A stretch of DNA of 20,542 nt, taken from positions 1 to 20,542 of the forward strand of contig NZ_CALIBF010000107.1 in NCBI RefSeq assembly GCF_938045465.1, in the 5' to 3' direction. Below the pieces are notes generated by a model. That model saw only the letters and a program-made list of their open reading frames with translations. It did no database searches and had not been told where the DNA came from. The translations under genes and the position numbers were made by a program. This stretch comes from an uncultured Campylobacter sp. Lineage in GTDB: Bacteria; Campylobacterota; Campylobacteria; Campylobacterales; Campylobacteraceae. This document shows, piece after piece, positions 6,885 to 14,836 of the stretch (position 1 is the stretch's first letter; each line of letters begins with the position of its first letter).

Positions 6885-7709
6885 ATGAAAAGAATTTTAT
6901 CTTTCAGCTTTGTTGCCGCTATGGCTATATCTTCGCTTAATGCAGGCGTTTTGGCTACTGCAAAAGACGCAAATATCACTATTACGGATGAGGATGTTGC
7001 ACCGTTTTTGGCTCAAGGTATGCAGCACGGCGGACAGGAACCGACCGCCGATGAGAAGAAGAAACTAATCGATGATCTGATCAAATACAAACTCCTAATC
7101 GCAGAGGCGAAAAAATCAGGTATTGAAAACAGCGAAGAATATAAACATCAGCTAGAGCTTGCTAAAGATGGCATCGCATTTAATCTATGGCAACGCGAAC
7201 AGGCTAAAGACGTAAGCATCAGCGACGAGGAAGCTAAAAAAATTTATGATGAAAATAAACAGAATTTCATGCAACCAGATTCCGTTACCGCAAGCCATAT
7301 CTTAGTAGCAGACGAAAAGGCTGCTAAAAACGCGATTGCGAAGCTATCAAAAGTCAAAAAAGAGAATTTAAAAGAGGAATTTAATAAGCTAGCTAAAGAA
7401 ATTTCAATCGATCCAAGTGCTAAAGAAAACGGTGGCGATTTGGGCTCTTTTGGCAAAGGGATGATGGTGCCGGAGTTTGAAAAAGCAGCGTTTGCACTAA
7501 AAGATGGCGAGATTAGCAAAACTCCGGTAAAGACGCAATTCGGATATCATATAATCTACAAAGAGGGCAGCAAAAAGGCTGAGACTATGCCGTTTGAAAA
7601 GGTAAAAGATCTCATCAAAAATCAGCTACTTCCAAGCAAAGTAAACAAAAAAATCGATGACAAGGCTAATGAGCTATTCGGCAAACTAAACATCGAATAC
7701 GCAAAATAG
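6885..7709 (+). CDS. peb4: Periplasmic parvulin-type peptidyl-prolyl isomerase (PEB4/Cbf2-like)
   Basis: This 274-residue protein has the architecture of Campylobacter PEB4, a SurA-like periplasmic chaperone involved in outer-membrane protein folding and adhesion. The signal peptide MKRILSFSFVAAMAISSLNA is cleaved near residue 20. An N-terminal helical chaperone region (about 30-125) includes KKLIDDLIKYKLLIAEAKK. The parvulin domain runs from about 130 to 230, with ASHILV (136-141), GGDLGSFGKG (183-192), VPEFEKAAFAL and QFGYHIIYKEG (218-228). A C-terminal helix completes the chaperone lobe. The ATG has AAAGGA upstream, and TATAAT lies 31 bases before it. In C. jejuni the homologue is Cj0596. 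It is probably transcribed alone, since an extended hairpin follows. Confidence 0.93.
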   Translation: MKRILSFSFVAAMAISSLNAGVLATAKDANITITDEDVAPFLAQGMQHGGQEPTADEKKKLIDDLIKYKLLIAEAKKSGIENSEEYKHQLELAKDGIAFNLWQREQAKDVSISDEEAKKIYDENKQNFMQPDSVTASHILVADEKAAKNAIAKLSKVKKENLKEEFNKLAKEISIDPSAKENGGDLGSFGKGMMVPEFEKAAFALKDGEISKTPVKTQFGYHIIYKEGSKKAETMPFEKVKDLIKNQLLPSKVNKKIDDKANELFGKLNIEYAK

Positions 7710-7719
7710 TTTTAATTTT

Positions 7720-7796
7720 AAGGCGCGAGGCTATTAAATTTATATGCAAGTTCGCTGCGGCAGTAACTTGTAGGGATAAATTTTAGCCCGCGCCTT
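7720..7796 (+). terminator. Long extended hairpin after peb4 (terminator or structured RNA)
   Basis: The outer stem AAGGCGCG (7720-7727) pairs with CGCGCCTT (7789-7796). GGCT/AGCC continues it with one bulged A, then AAATTTAT (7736-7743) pairs with ATAAATTT (7776-7783), and CAAGTT (7747-7752) with AACTTG (7765-7770), leaving a 12-base apical loop. TGTTTT follows. The location, 10 bases past the peb4 stop, suggests a terminator, but at 77 bases it is longer than usual. Confidence 0.6.
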
Positions 7797-7810
7797 TGTT
7801 TTATATACGC

Positions 7811-7907
7811 TAAATTTTGTGAAATTTTAAGATCACTCTTGTATCGCCGGATTGTTAAATTCTAAACTTATTCGCTCTGTCGATGTTAAATTTTGCGAAA
7901 TTTTAAG
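7811..7907. repeat. Direct repeat pair in the peb4-dedA spacer
   Basis: A 21-base sequence TAAATTTTGTGAAATTTTAAG at 7811-7831 recurs at 7887-7907 with one mismatch (TGCG for TGTG). The unit is itself close to palindromic (AAATTT either side). Similar AAATTTTGCGAAATTT words are common in spacers of this genome, so it may be composition rather than a site. Confidence 0.4.
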
Positions 7908-7945
7908 TACAGCCGGTTTTTTACACATTAAATCAAGGAATTCAA

Positions 7946-8545
7946 ATGCTTTCTAATATCGTAAATTTTATAGTAGAATTTGTCGCGGGCTGGGGATACC
8001 TTGGCATTTTTGTGATGATGTTTTTAGAAAGCAGCTTCTTTCCCTTCCCAAGTGAAGTCGTGATGATCCCTGCGGGCTATCTGGCCTCAAAATCGCAGAT
8101 GAGCTTTGTTATAGCATTTGTTTGTGGGCTTGGCGGCAGCATCACCGGCGCGCTGTTTAATTACTATCTATGCTACTTTTTTGGACGTAAGATTATCGCT
8201 AAATACGGCAAATACGTAGGCATCACCGAGGAGAAATTTGCAAAATTCGAAGCTTTTTTTAACCGCCATGGCGAAATTTCAACGTTTAACTGCCGCCTAA
8301 TCCCGGGCATTCGTCAATACATCAGCCTTCCTGCGGGGCTTGCAAAGATGAATGTCGCGCGCTTCGTGCTATTTACCGGGCTTGGGGCTGCGATTTGGAC
8401 ACTAATACTGATGAGCTTGGGATATTTCATCGGCGAAAACGAGGAGCTAATCAAGCAAGATCTGCATCTAATTACGATCGCTCTATTCGCCATCGTCATT
8501 ATAATCTCGCTCCTATATGTTTATTTTATAAAACGCAAAAAATAG
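7946..8545 (+). CDS. DedA-family membrane protein
   Basis: This 199-residue integral membrane protein belongs to the DedA (VTT domain) superfamily, whose members act in lipid-carrier recycling and membrane homeostasis. The conserved entry motif is GYLGIFVMMFLESSFFPFPSE (about 17-37) with PAGYLA following; FNYYLCYFFGRK and the second re-entrant motif FNCRLIPGIRQYISLPAG (about 114-131, with the conserved arginines R117 and R122 and the PG pair) are both present. Two further hydrophobic segments and a KRKK tail finish the protein. AAGGAATTC lies upstream of the ATG. It stands alone in a spacer-rich stretch. Whether it handles undecaprenyl phosphate or phosphatidylethanolamine cannot be told. Confidence 0.9.
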   Translation: MLSNIVNFIVEFVAGWGYLGIFVMMFLESSFFPFPSEVVMIPAGYLASKSQMSFVIAFVCGLGGSITGALFNYYLCYFFGRKIIAKYGKYVGITEEKFAKFEAFFNRHGEISTFNCRLIPGIRQYISLPAGLAKMNVARFVLFTGLGAAIWTLILMSLGYFIGENEELIKQDLHLITIALFAIVIIISLLYVYFIKRKK

Positions 8546-8860
8546 CTCCGCGCTAGTAAATACAAATACAATAAAAAATTCCATTTTATCGCCTTTAACC
8601 TCAAATTTTTCAAATTATAATTTAAGCTAAACAAGAATTTTTATAATTTTACTTTCATAATCTACGTGCGATACGATATTTCTATTAAAGTGTAATTATG
8701 CCTTAGTAGCGAATTCCAAAATATTTTTTAAGTAAAATTCTATTTAAAGCCTTAAACAATCGCACTAATTTCTAAATTTTAATTTTTCGTTACGTTTTAA
8801 GCTGCTTTTAATACTAAAAGCTTTAAAATTCCATTAACAATTTCAACGAAAGGACTTATT
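8546..8860. other. AT-rich spacer upstream of aspA
   Basis: No ORF is present. Two TATAAT words occur at 8616-8621 and 8642-8647, far from aspA. Near the gene, CTTTTA (8805-8810) and TAAAAG (8815-8820) form an inverted repeat, extended imperfectly by TTTTAAGC and GCTTTAAAA on either side. It may be an operator or attenuator-like hairpin for aspA. No clear -35/-10 pair next to the gene could be assigned. Confidence 0.4.
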
Positions 8861-10267
8861 ATGGCAAAGACCAGAAAAGAACACGATTTCATCGGTGAAT
8901 TAGAAATTTCCGACGATTTTTACTACGGTGTGCAAACATTTAGGGCACTAGAGAACTTCCATCTAAGCGGACGAGCGCTCAAAGACTATCCGTTTTTTAT
9001 CAAAGCATTTGCACAAATCAAAAAAGCAGCTGCGCTAGCCAATAAAGAGGTCGGCGTCCTAGACGCACAAAAAGCCGATGCGATTGCAAAAGCTTGCGAC
9101 AGGCTCATCGCAGGAGAGTTCAGAGATCAATTCGTAGTCGATATGATCCAAGGCGGCGCCGGAACTTCAACGAATATGAATACCAACGAGGTCATTACTA
9201 ACATAGCTTTGGAGAGCATGGGACACAAAAAGGGCGAATACCAATACCTCCATCCAAACGACCACACAAATTTGGGTCAAAGCACTAACGATACCTATCC
9301 TAGCTCGATCAAAGTCGCCGCTTACGCCAAGCTAACCGACTTATTAAAAGCTATGGAAAATTTGAAAAAAGAGCTTGAAGTTAAAGCCAAAGAATACAAA
9401 GATGTCATCAAAATGGGAAGGACGGAGCTTGAGGATGCCGTCCCTACTACTCTTGGAAATACTTTCAACGCTTTTGCTACCTACATCAAAACCGATATCG
9501 CACTTATCAAAGCTGCTAGAGAGTCGATGACTTACCTAAATATGGGCGCTACGGCGATTGGTACGGGCATCAACTGCCACCCTGATTACAAAAACGTAGT
9601 CGAGAAAAAACTAGGCGAGATTACCGGCGTTAAATTTAAAGCCGCAGAGGACTTCATCGCCGCCACACAAGACACTGCGGACTTCGTCCACGTTAGCGGC
9701 GCGTTAAAAACAGCAGCCGTCCGCCTAAGTAAAATCGCAAACGACCTACGTCTTATGAACTCCGGTCCTAGATGCGGACTAGGCGAAATCGAGCTTCCTA
9801 AGATGCAACCGGGTAGCTCCATCATGCCGGGCAAAGTAAATCCGGTCATCGCCGAGGTCGTAGGCGAGGCTTGCTATGAGGTAATCGGTAACGACGTGAC
9901 TATTATGCTTTGCTCCGAGCGCGGAGAATTCGAGCTTAATGCGTTTGAGCCTGGCATCGCATATGCGCTATTTAACTCGATCGTGCTTTTGGAAAATGCG
10001 ATGAATACACTAGCTGAAAAAGCTATCAAACATCTAAAGGCAAACCCTGAAGCTTGCCTAAAATCGGTGTTAAATTCCGTCGGTATCGTTACGGCGTTTA
10101 ATCCTTACATTGGCTACGAGAAATCCGCAAGTATCGCCAAAGAGGCACTTCAGACCGGAAAATCCGTCGGCGAAATCTGCTTAGAGCGCGGATATTTGAA
10201 AAAAGAGGAGATCGATAAGATCCTAGAGCCTAAATCTATGCTCAACCCACATATGAGCAAAAAATAG
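8861..10267 (+). CDS. aspA: Aspartate ammonia-lyase
   Basis: This enzyme deaminates L-aspartate reversibly to fumarate and ammonia and supplies fumarate for anaerobic respiration. It has 468 residues, as expected for the fumarase/aspartase superfamily. The motifs are GTSTNMNTNE (101-110), GQSTNDTYPSS (139-149), GRTELEDAVP (186-195) and the superfamily signature GSSIMPGKVNP (318-328), whose serine lies on the catalytic lid. The C-terminal region retains IGNDVTIM and SVGEICLERGYL. GAAAGGA precedes the ATG. In Campylobacter and relatives aspA is followed by the dicarboxylate transporter gene dcuA, as here; the 286-bp spacer suggests that dcuA may also have its own control. Confidence 0.97.
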   Translation: MAKTRKEHDFIGELEISDDFYYGVQTFRALENFHLSGRALKDYPFFIKAFAQIKKAAALANKEVGVLDAQKADAIAKACDRLIAGEFRDQFVVDMIQGGAGTSTNMNTNEVITNIALESMGHKKGEYQYLHPNDHTNLGQSTNDTYPSSIKVAAYAKLTDLLKAMENLKKELEVKAKEYKDVIKMGRTELEDAVPTTLGNTFNAFATYIKTDIALIKAARESMTYLNMGATAIGTGINCHPDYKNVVEKKLGEITGVKFKAAEDFIAATQDTADFVHVSGALKTAAVRLSKIANDLRLMNSGPRCGLGEIELPKMQPGSSIMPGKVNPVIAEVVGEACYEVIGNDVTIMLCSERGEFELNAFEPGIAYALFNSIVLLENAMNTLAEKAIKHLKANPEACLKSVLNSVGIVTAFNPYIGYEKSASIAKEALQTGKSVGEICLERGYLKKEEIDKILEPKSMLNPHMSKK

Positions 10268-10285
10268 TTCCAAACTAGGTGTGGC

Positions 10286-10324
10286 GCGGAATTTCGTCGG
10301 TTAATTTAATAGGCGAAATTCCGC
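10286..10324 (+). terminator. Perfect 11-bp inverted repeat after aspA
   Basis: GCGGAATTTCG (10286-10296) pairs perfectly with CGAAATTCCGC (10314-10324) across a 17-base AT-rich loop, beginning 19 bases past the aspA stop. It lacks a T-tract, so it may be a partial terminator or an mRNA-stabilising hairpin between aspA and dcuA. Confidence 0.45.
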
Positions 10325-10520
10325 AAAGTAGAATTCTAAATAGATAAAATTGATCGTGCAGAATTCCGTAGATGCAGAATTTCATCAAGTTAGATTTAGC
10401 TTCCGTGGAGTAAAATTCCACTTGCGAAATTTTAGGATAAAATTCCGCATAGAATTCCGACCACTGAATTATAAAGATAATTCGGATTTTACCTGCTGAA
10501 ATCTTTAGAATTCTGCGCGC
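10310..10520. repeat. Cluster of degenerate AATTC-centred short repeats
   Basis: The aspA-dcuA spacer contains about eight AATTC words, many within GAATTCCG, AAATTCCGC or AAATTCCAC, plus near-variants such as GCAGAATTTC. Examples are near 10318, 10332, 10363, 10414, 10440, 10452 and 10511. Spacing is irregular. The open frame on the opposite strand across this region is a by-product of these repeats. Confidence 0.5.
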
Positions 10521-10553
10521 CGTTAAAAAAATTACTTTATAAGGAGTTTTGCA

Positions 10554-11897
10554 ATGGACTTTATGGTGATATTGCAATTTATCGTTTTGTTAGGCGGCAT
10601 CTACCTAGGCGTTAAGCTAGGCGGCATGGGCGTCGGTTATGCAGGCGGCTTGGGCGTCATCGTCCTAGCCATTTTGGGCATGAAGGTGGAATTTAAAGAT
10701 ATTCCAGTTGACGTTATCTTGATTATCGCATCGGTAATCTCTGCGATTACGGCGCTACAAGTCGCGGGTGGACTTGATTATCTGGTTCAGGTGGCATCTA
10801 AAATTTTGCGCAAAAACCCAAAACAGATCAACTACCTAGCGCCTATCGTTACCTATCTACTTACGATACTAGCGGGCACCGGACACACTGCATTTTCTAT
10901 GATCCCGGTTATCGTCGAGGTTGCGAAGACTCAGAACATCAAACCTTCCGCTCCTCTTGCGCTTTCGGTCGTTTCATCTCAGGTCGCGATCACGGCAAGC
11001 CCTATTTCGGCAGCATTCGTCGCCATGAGTGGTCTATGCGAGAAGCTAGGCGTTAGCTATCCTAAGCTTTTGTTTATTTGCATCTCAACTACTTTCGTAG
11101 CTATGTTGATTACATCCTTTATCGTAAATAAATTCTACGATCTCGATCTTTCAAAAGACCCTGTTTACAAAGAGAGACTTTCAAAAGGTCTTGTAGCCGA
11201 GATCAAAGCCGAGGAGTATAAAGAGCCGAAGCCTTACGCGAAAAGATCGGTTGCGATATTTGCTGTCGGCGTTTTGATCGTCGTTTGCTATGCGCTTGCG
11301 ATCTCAAAGAGCGTTGGCTTGGTAGAAAAACCGATCCTTTCAAGAGATAGCGCGATCATCAGCTTCATGCTAACTATCGGCTTTCTTATCGCTGTTTTGT
11401 GCAAGATCGATACGGGCAAGCTGCTCTCTACCAGCACCTTCCAAAGCGGTATGAATGCGTGCATATGCGTCATCGGTATCGCGTGGCTCGGCACTACTTT
11501 CGTAAATGGCCACATCGACAGCATCAAAGAGGTAGCTAAAAACGTCGTTACGCAGTATCCTTTCGTACTAGCCGTCGCGCTATATTTCCTAAGCTGCTTA
11601 CTATACTCGCAGGCTGCAACCACAAAGGTTATGATGCCTGCCGTTGCCGCTGCGCTTGGAATGACCAGCCCTGAAAATTCAGGTCAAATTTGGATCTTAG
11701 TCGCATCATTCGCGGCCGTTTCGGGCTTGTTCGTGCTTCCTACCTATCCTACGACGCTCGGCGCGATCGCTATGGACGATACTGGAACGACGAGAGTCGG
11801 TAAATTTGTATTTAACCACTCATTCTTCCTTCCGGGAACCATTATGGTTGCGCTTTCGGTTGCTCTAGGATTTATCGTAGCTCCTGCGCTAATCTAA
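10554..11897 (+). CDS. dcuA: Anaerobic C4-dicarboxylate transporter DcuA
   Basis: This 447-residue polytopic membrane protein of the Dcu family exchanges aspartate, fumarate, malate and succinate across the inner membrane. It follows the DcuA branch more closely than DcuB: VAGGLDYLVQVASKILRKNP (70-89), QVAITASPISAAFVAMS, the GLVEKP motif, ACICVIGIAWLGTTFV, SQAATTKVMMPA, GLFVLPTYPTTLGAIAMDDTG and the RVGKFVFNHSFFLPGT signature near the end. Roughly ten hydrophobic segments are visible, with a charged cytoplasmic loop near 205-225. AAGGAG precedes the ATG. Pairing with aspA gives an aspartate-in, fumarate-to-succinate-out system. A strong terminator follows. Confidence 0.95.
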   Translation: MDFMVILQFIVLLGGIYLGVKLGGMGVGYAGGLGVIVLAILGMKVEFKDIPVDVILIIASVISAITALQVAGGLDYLVQVASKILRKNPKQINYLAPIVTYLLTILAGTGHTAFSMIPVIVEVAKTQNIKPSAPLALSVVSSQVAITASPISAAFVAMSGLCEKLGVSYPKLLFICISTTFVAMLITSFIVNKFYDLDLSKDPVYKERLSKGLVAEIKAEEYKEPKPYAKRSVAIFAVGVLIVVCYALAISKSVGLVEKPILSRDSAIISFMLTIGFLIAVLCKIDTGKLLSTSTFQSGMNACICVIGIAWLGTTFVNGHIDSIKEVAKNVVTQYPFVLAVALYFLSCLLYSQAATTKVMMPAVAAALGMTSPENSGQIWILVASFAAVSGLFVLPTYPTTLGAIAMDDTGTTRVGKFVFNHSFFLPGTIMVALSVALGFIVAPALI

Positions 11898-11916
11898 GAT
11901 TAGTATTCCTTTCATT

Positions 11917-11942
11917 TGCGCCGAATTTTTCGGCGCATTTTT
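11917..11942 (+). terminator. Rho-independent terminator after dcuA
   Basis: TGCGCCGAA (11917-11925) pairs perfectly with TTCGGCGCA (11929-11937) around a TTT loop and is followed directly by five T. It begins 20 bases after the dcuA stop. Confidence 0.9.
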
Positions 11943-12146
11943 AATCACATTTAAAATCTTTAATATAATTTAGTAGGTAAAATTCTATCGATTTTGGGGC
12001 CTGCCGTATTTGCTTATAAATTTAACTTCTAATCGCATGCAAAAACTACAAGCCTTCCGGTAGTATTTGAGTGAGAGTAAAATTTAGTTTGAGATTTCAT
12101 ATCCATATTATATTAGATGATAAATCAAAATTTCAGCTAAAAAACA

Positions 12147-12152
12147 TATAAT
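12147..12152 (+). promoter_or_regulatory. Probable -10 box for the flavin oxidoreductase gene
   Basis: A perfect TATAAT lies 28 bases before the ATG at 12181. There is no obvious -35 box, as is usual for Campylobacter. Confidence 0.5.
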
Positions 12153-12180
12153 GTAAGAAATTTAAAAACAAGGAGAAAAT

Positions 12181-12708
12181 ATGAAAAATCTCATCATCAT
12201 CGCTCATCCCGATATGGCAAGCTCACACGCAAACAAGGCGTGGCGCGAGGTAGCCAAAAAGCAAGCGGATAAATTTGATATTCACGAAATTTACGCCGCT
12301 TATCCGAACGGCAAAATAGACGTAGCGCGCGAGCAGGAGTTACTTTTAAGCCACGATAAAATTATCATTCAGTTTCCACTTTACTGGTACAGCTATCCGC
12401 CGCTTTTAAAGCAATGGTTCGACGATGTATTCGCCTACGGCTGGGCTTACGGCAGCACCGGTGATAAGCTAAAAGGTAAAGAATTCACCCTAGCGATCAC
12501 TATCGGCGACGAGCAAAACAACTATAAAAAAGATGGCACGATCGGATTTGGCATAGAGGAAGTTATCACGCCTTTTAAATGCGCGATGAATTTTACGGGT
12601 GCTAAACTGCTGCCGTGCCACTTTGGCTATGGATTTTCATTTCATCCAGATAGCGAATATATCGCAAAAAGTGCAGAAAAATACGAAGAATTTTTAGCAA
12701 AATTTTAA
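12181..12708 (+). CDS. NAD(P)H-dependent flavin oxidoreductase / quinone reductase
   Basis: This 175-residue flavodoxin-like protein belongs to the NAD(P)H dehydrogenase (quinone) family that includes MdaB, KefF and YwrO. The N-terminal strand and loop MKNLIIIAHPDMASSHANKA forms the FMN phosphate-binding region. The characteristic motif IIIQFPLYWYSYPPLLKQWF followed by DDVFAYGWAYG (about 61-91) is intact, with GDKLKGKEFTLAITIG next and a C-terminal GYGFSFHPDSEY segment. It would reduce quinones or electrophiles by two electrons with FMN or FAD, for redox protection. AAGGAG lies before the ATG. It is a single gene behind its own TATAAT. The exact substrate is not deducible. Confidence 0.88.
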   Translation: MKNLIIIAHPDMASSHANKAWREVAKKQADKFDIHEIYAAYPNGKIDVAREQELLLSHDKIIIQFPLYWYSYPPLLKQWFDDVFAYGWAYGSTGDKLKGKEFTLAITIGDEQNNYKKDGTIGFGIEEVITPFKCAMNFTGAKLLPCHFGYGFSFHPDSEYIAKSAEKYEEFLAKF

Positions 12709-12758
12709 AATTTACAAAGGCAAAATCGCTTTTTTAGTCGCGAAATTTTATTTTAAAA

Positions 12759-12792
12759 AGTGGCGGATGAAAATCATCTTTTCATCCGCACT
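12759..12792 (-). terminator. Strong minus-strand terminator at the end of the decayed region
   Basis: CGGATGAAAA (12764-12773) pairs with TTTTCATCCG (12779-12788), extended by AGTG (12759-12762) and CACT (12789-12792) with one bulged G. The loop is five bases. Read on the minus strand the hairpin is followed by CTTTTTAAAA, a proper T-tail. It therefore ends transcription coming from the decayed genes at higher coordinates; it may also weakly serve the convergent oxidoreductase gene. Confidence 0.75.
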
Positions 12793-13048
12793 GTTCGGCA
12801 CGCCTCGCACCGCTGTATTTTGCGTCGCATACGCAAGCCTGCTACCCTTTTGATCGTAAAATTTTATTCCCTTCTCCTCTCCCCCTAAATGGGCAAAGTT
12901 TACGTTAAAAATTTATACGAAATTTTTCCGTATAGAGCATGCTTTAGTGCAACCATATAAAAATCAATGAGCATAAAATTTTACCTAAAAATTTGCACCC
13001 GCTCGCAATAATACTCGTCTTAAATTTCCACAAGGCGCTAAAAAACTA
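12793..13048. other. Non-coding remainder of the decayed region
   Basis: No intact ORF, hairpin or repeat of note is seen between the minus-strand terminator and the first recognisable remnant. A run of seven C lies near 13054. It is most likely degraded coding sequence like its neighbours. Confidence 0.35.
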
Positions 13049-13414
13049 TGCATGCCCCCCCGGCTCAAACCCTCCGCTAAATTCATAAAACGCTGCGAAC
13101 TACGCGTTTACCGCTACTGAGCTGTATATGCCGTCTATGAGCCCGCCAAGCTCATCCTCATTAATGTCAAAACAACAATCACTCATCTTGCTAGAAAGCG
13201 TGTCAGCTGGCAGGTATAAAAGGGAGCTACTGCGAAAGTGGTGCAAAATACGATACCTCCGCACCTAGCTGCTTAGCGCTTGCTGCTCTGCGAGTGCAAA
13301 CCCAAGATCCAAAAAGAGATTTAAAGTAAAGTAGCGCTTGCCATCCTACGCGCGTGCAAACAGCTTAAAGCTGCCAAAAAGTTTGCGCTCACTTCGCCAC
13401 TGAGCACAATTTAC
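13049..13414 (-). pseudogene. Decayed gene remnant, family not recognised
   Basis: On the minus strand several protein-like segments survive, interrupted by stops and frame changes. One frame gives ERKLFGSFKLFARA, stop, DGKRYFTLNLFLDLGFALAE, stop, a short stretch, then LLYLPADTLSSKMSDCCFDI and NEDELGGLIDGIYSSVAVNA, stop. The neighbouring frame gives KQLGAEVSYFAPLSQ between the last two, as if a frameshift had occurred. Acidic-rich, evenly mixed residues suggest former coding sequence rather than noise. The minus-strand terminator downstream agrees with this direction. No family could be assigned. It may once have been an immunity-type or orphan cassette gene, but that is a guess from the neighbourhood. 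Confidence 0.45.
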
Positions 13415-13444
13415 CTATTGCACAATTATTAATGCTTTCAGATT

Positions 13445-13875
13445 TCAACCTATTCGATCTTGCTTTCCAGCTTTTAAATGCCTGCGCGCAGCTAGCTGCA
13501 AAGACATATTCGCTGGATATACCTTGTAGCTCGCCCCCATGCCCTCGATAAAAATCTGCCGTAATTTATGTAGATATTTGACAGCAGGATCGTTTGGATG
13601 CGATCTTTCATACGAAGCTAAAAGCGCTACGCCGATACAGATGCTCGCGCCATTTTTTAGCTCTGCGCGCGCTGCCTGCGTCGCTGCAGTCACAATTTTT
13701 CCGATACGACACTTAAAGACAATACCGAAAAGCTTTTAGCCTTGTTTTTTGCTTTAGGATTTAGTCCCAATAAGTTCTTTGCTAAACCGACAGAACTTCC
13801 ATGCGTTTGGTGTATCAGCTCATCCATAAGAAATTTAGCTAAATTATTTGAATTCCTAAAGACGCAGCAACTTTT
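13445..13875 (-). pseudogene. Frameshifted gene remnant, family not recognised
   Basis: Two overlapping minus-strand frames join into one plausible protein of about 143 residues if one base is added to the run of five A (plus-strand T at 13696-13700). The upstream frame reads NNLAKFLMDELIHQTHG, then AKNLLGLNPKAKNKAKSFSV and LSLSVVSEK; the downstream frame continues IVTAATQAARAELKNGASI, YERSHPNDPAVKYLHKLRQI and FIEGMGASYKVYPANMSLQ. The downstream half alone could be read from GTG at 13693 as an 82-residue protein, but no convincing ribosome site precedes it. The upstream frame opens after a TAG at 13878-13876 and has no good start. A 5'-truncated, frameshifted pseudogene is the best reading; no family is recognised. 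Confidence 0.5.
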
Positions 13876-14157
13876 CTATCGCGTCTTATTTCAGATAGCA
13901 GCAAAATTCTACCGCCACACTGCAAAGAGTTAAATTCTATCGAGCAAATTTATTAAAAATTTTAAGAGTAGCAAAAGCAGTAATAGATGATTAATGCTTT
14001 TCCAAATGGATACCGCTGCCATTAAAATTTTAATCAAAAGATATCCATTAAATTTATGCTCTTTAAATTAACCAGCAAAAGCTTAAATTTCACAAGGTTT
14101 CCTGTGAAAGCAAACCCCGCAATACTTCATCAAGCGGCGCAAAAGCCGCTTTGAATT
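13876..14157. other. Spacer with two hairpins downstream of the SMI1-like gene
   Basis: No ORF is supported. Two hairpins stand close to the stop of the SMI1-like gene. AAGCGGC (14132-14138) pairs with GCCGCTT (14145-14151) around GCAAAA. TTTCACAAGG (from 14088) pairs with CCTGTGAAA (to 14109) with one bulged A. They are probably the 3' end of that minus-strand transcript; neither has a good T-run. Confidence 0.5.
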
Positions 14158-14836
14158 TTACTCCGTGACGCGATTTACCCAGATCAAAAACTCATCGCTC
14201 GGATTCTCGTCGTCCAGATGTGCGGGCGTGACGAGTTCAAGCGCGGTTTGCGGGATCGTCGTTTTAAACGCGTCCTTGAGCCACTGCTGAAATTTCAGGT
14301 TTGGATGCACGATAAAATCGTCGCTGTTTGGCGGCGCGCTAAAATCCTCGTCCCAGCAGATTTCATCGTATCCGATCGCAAGCAATCGCAAAAAATCAAG
14401 CCCGCTATGAGCCAAAACGCAGGTCATCGTCGAGCCCGAGCCGGAGCCCATGTGCACGATCTTCGTCTCGCCCGCATCGTCCAGCCACAGCGCGCACATC
14501 GAGCCCTCCGAGCTGCTGCCTGCAAACACGCAAAGCCGCTGCTTGATCTCCCGTGGCAAGCTCGCGATCCTCGCCGTAAAACCAATACCTTAACTCCTCG
14601 TCGCGATTTTTCGGCTCATCCGTGAAAAATACGATGTCCGTGCCGCCCTCGCGCTCATCGTCGCTCCAGCTCTGCCGTAGCCGATCCTGCGGGTAGAGAT
14701 AGCCGCGTCTGCGCCCGCCCGCGTCGTCATAAAAGCCGTTTGCTTCGATCCACGCATAAAGCGCCTGGGTCTCGCTTGGCACGCGCATGCCCTGCGGTAG
14801 CGCCTCGCGCAGCTGCGCTAACAATAAATTTTCCAC
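14158..14836 (-). pseudogene. Frameshifted SMI1/KNR4-like (SUKH-type) protein gene
   Basis: Two overlapping frames form one protein of about 225 residues. The 5' part starts at GTG 14836 with AAAAGGAGC upstream and reads MENLLLAQLREALPQGMRV, ALYAWIEANGF, RGYLYPQDRLRQSW, GGTDIVFFTDEP and ELRYWFYGEDRE. The 3' part continues LPREIKQRLCVFAGSSSEG, ALWLDD, KIVHMGSGSGSTMTCVLAHS and DFLRLLAIGYDEICW, and ends at the TGA/TAG region near 14158. The join needs one base removed near 14560. The mosaic of Trp/Gly/acidic motifs resembles bacterial SMI1/KNR4-like proteins, many of which are immunity proteins of polymorphic toxins. All the motifs remain well preserved, so the frameshift is recent or a sequencing error. 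No toxin gene is seen next to it. Confidence 0.65.

Noticed and set aside
7811..7907. CRISPR-like repeat pair in the peb4-dedA spacer
   Set aside because: Only two copies, AT-rich and built from AAATTT words common in the genome; no regular spacers and no cas genes.
10275..10577. 100-codon minus-strand open frame across the aspA-dcuA spacer
   Set aside because: It overlaps the dcuA start and ribosome site, has no ribosome site of its own, and its repeated EFY/FYL words come from the AATTC repeats in the DNA.
13742..13933. 63-codon plus-strand frame in the decayed region
   Set aside because: No ribosome site. The opposite strand reads more like protein and agrees with the downstream minus-strand terminator.
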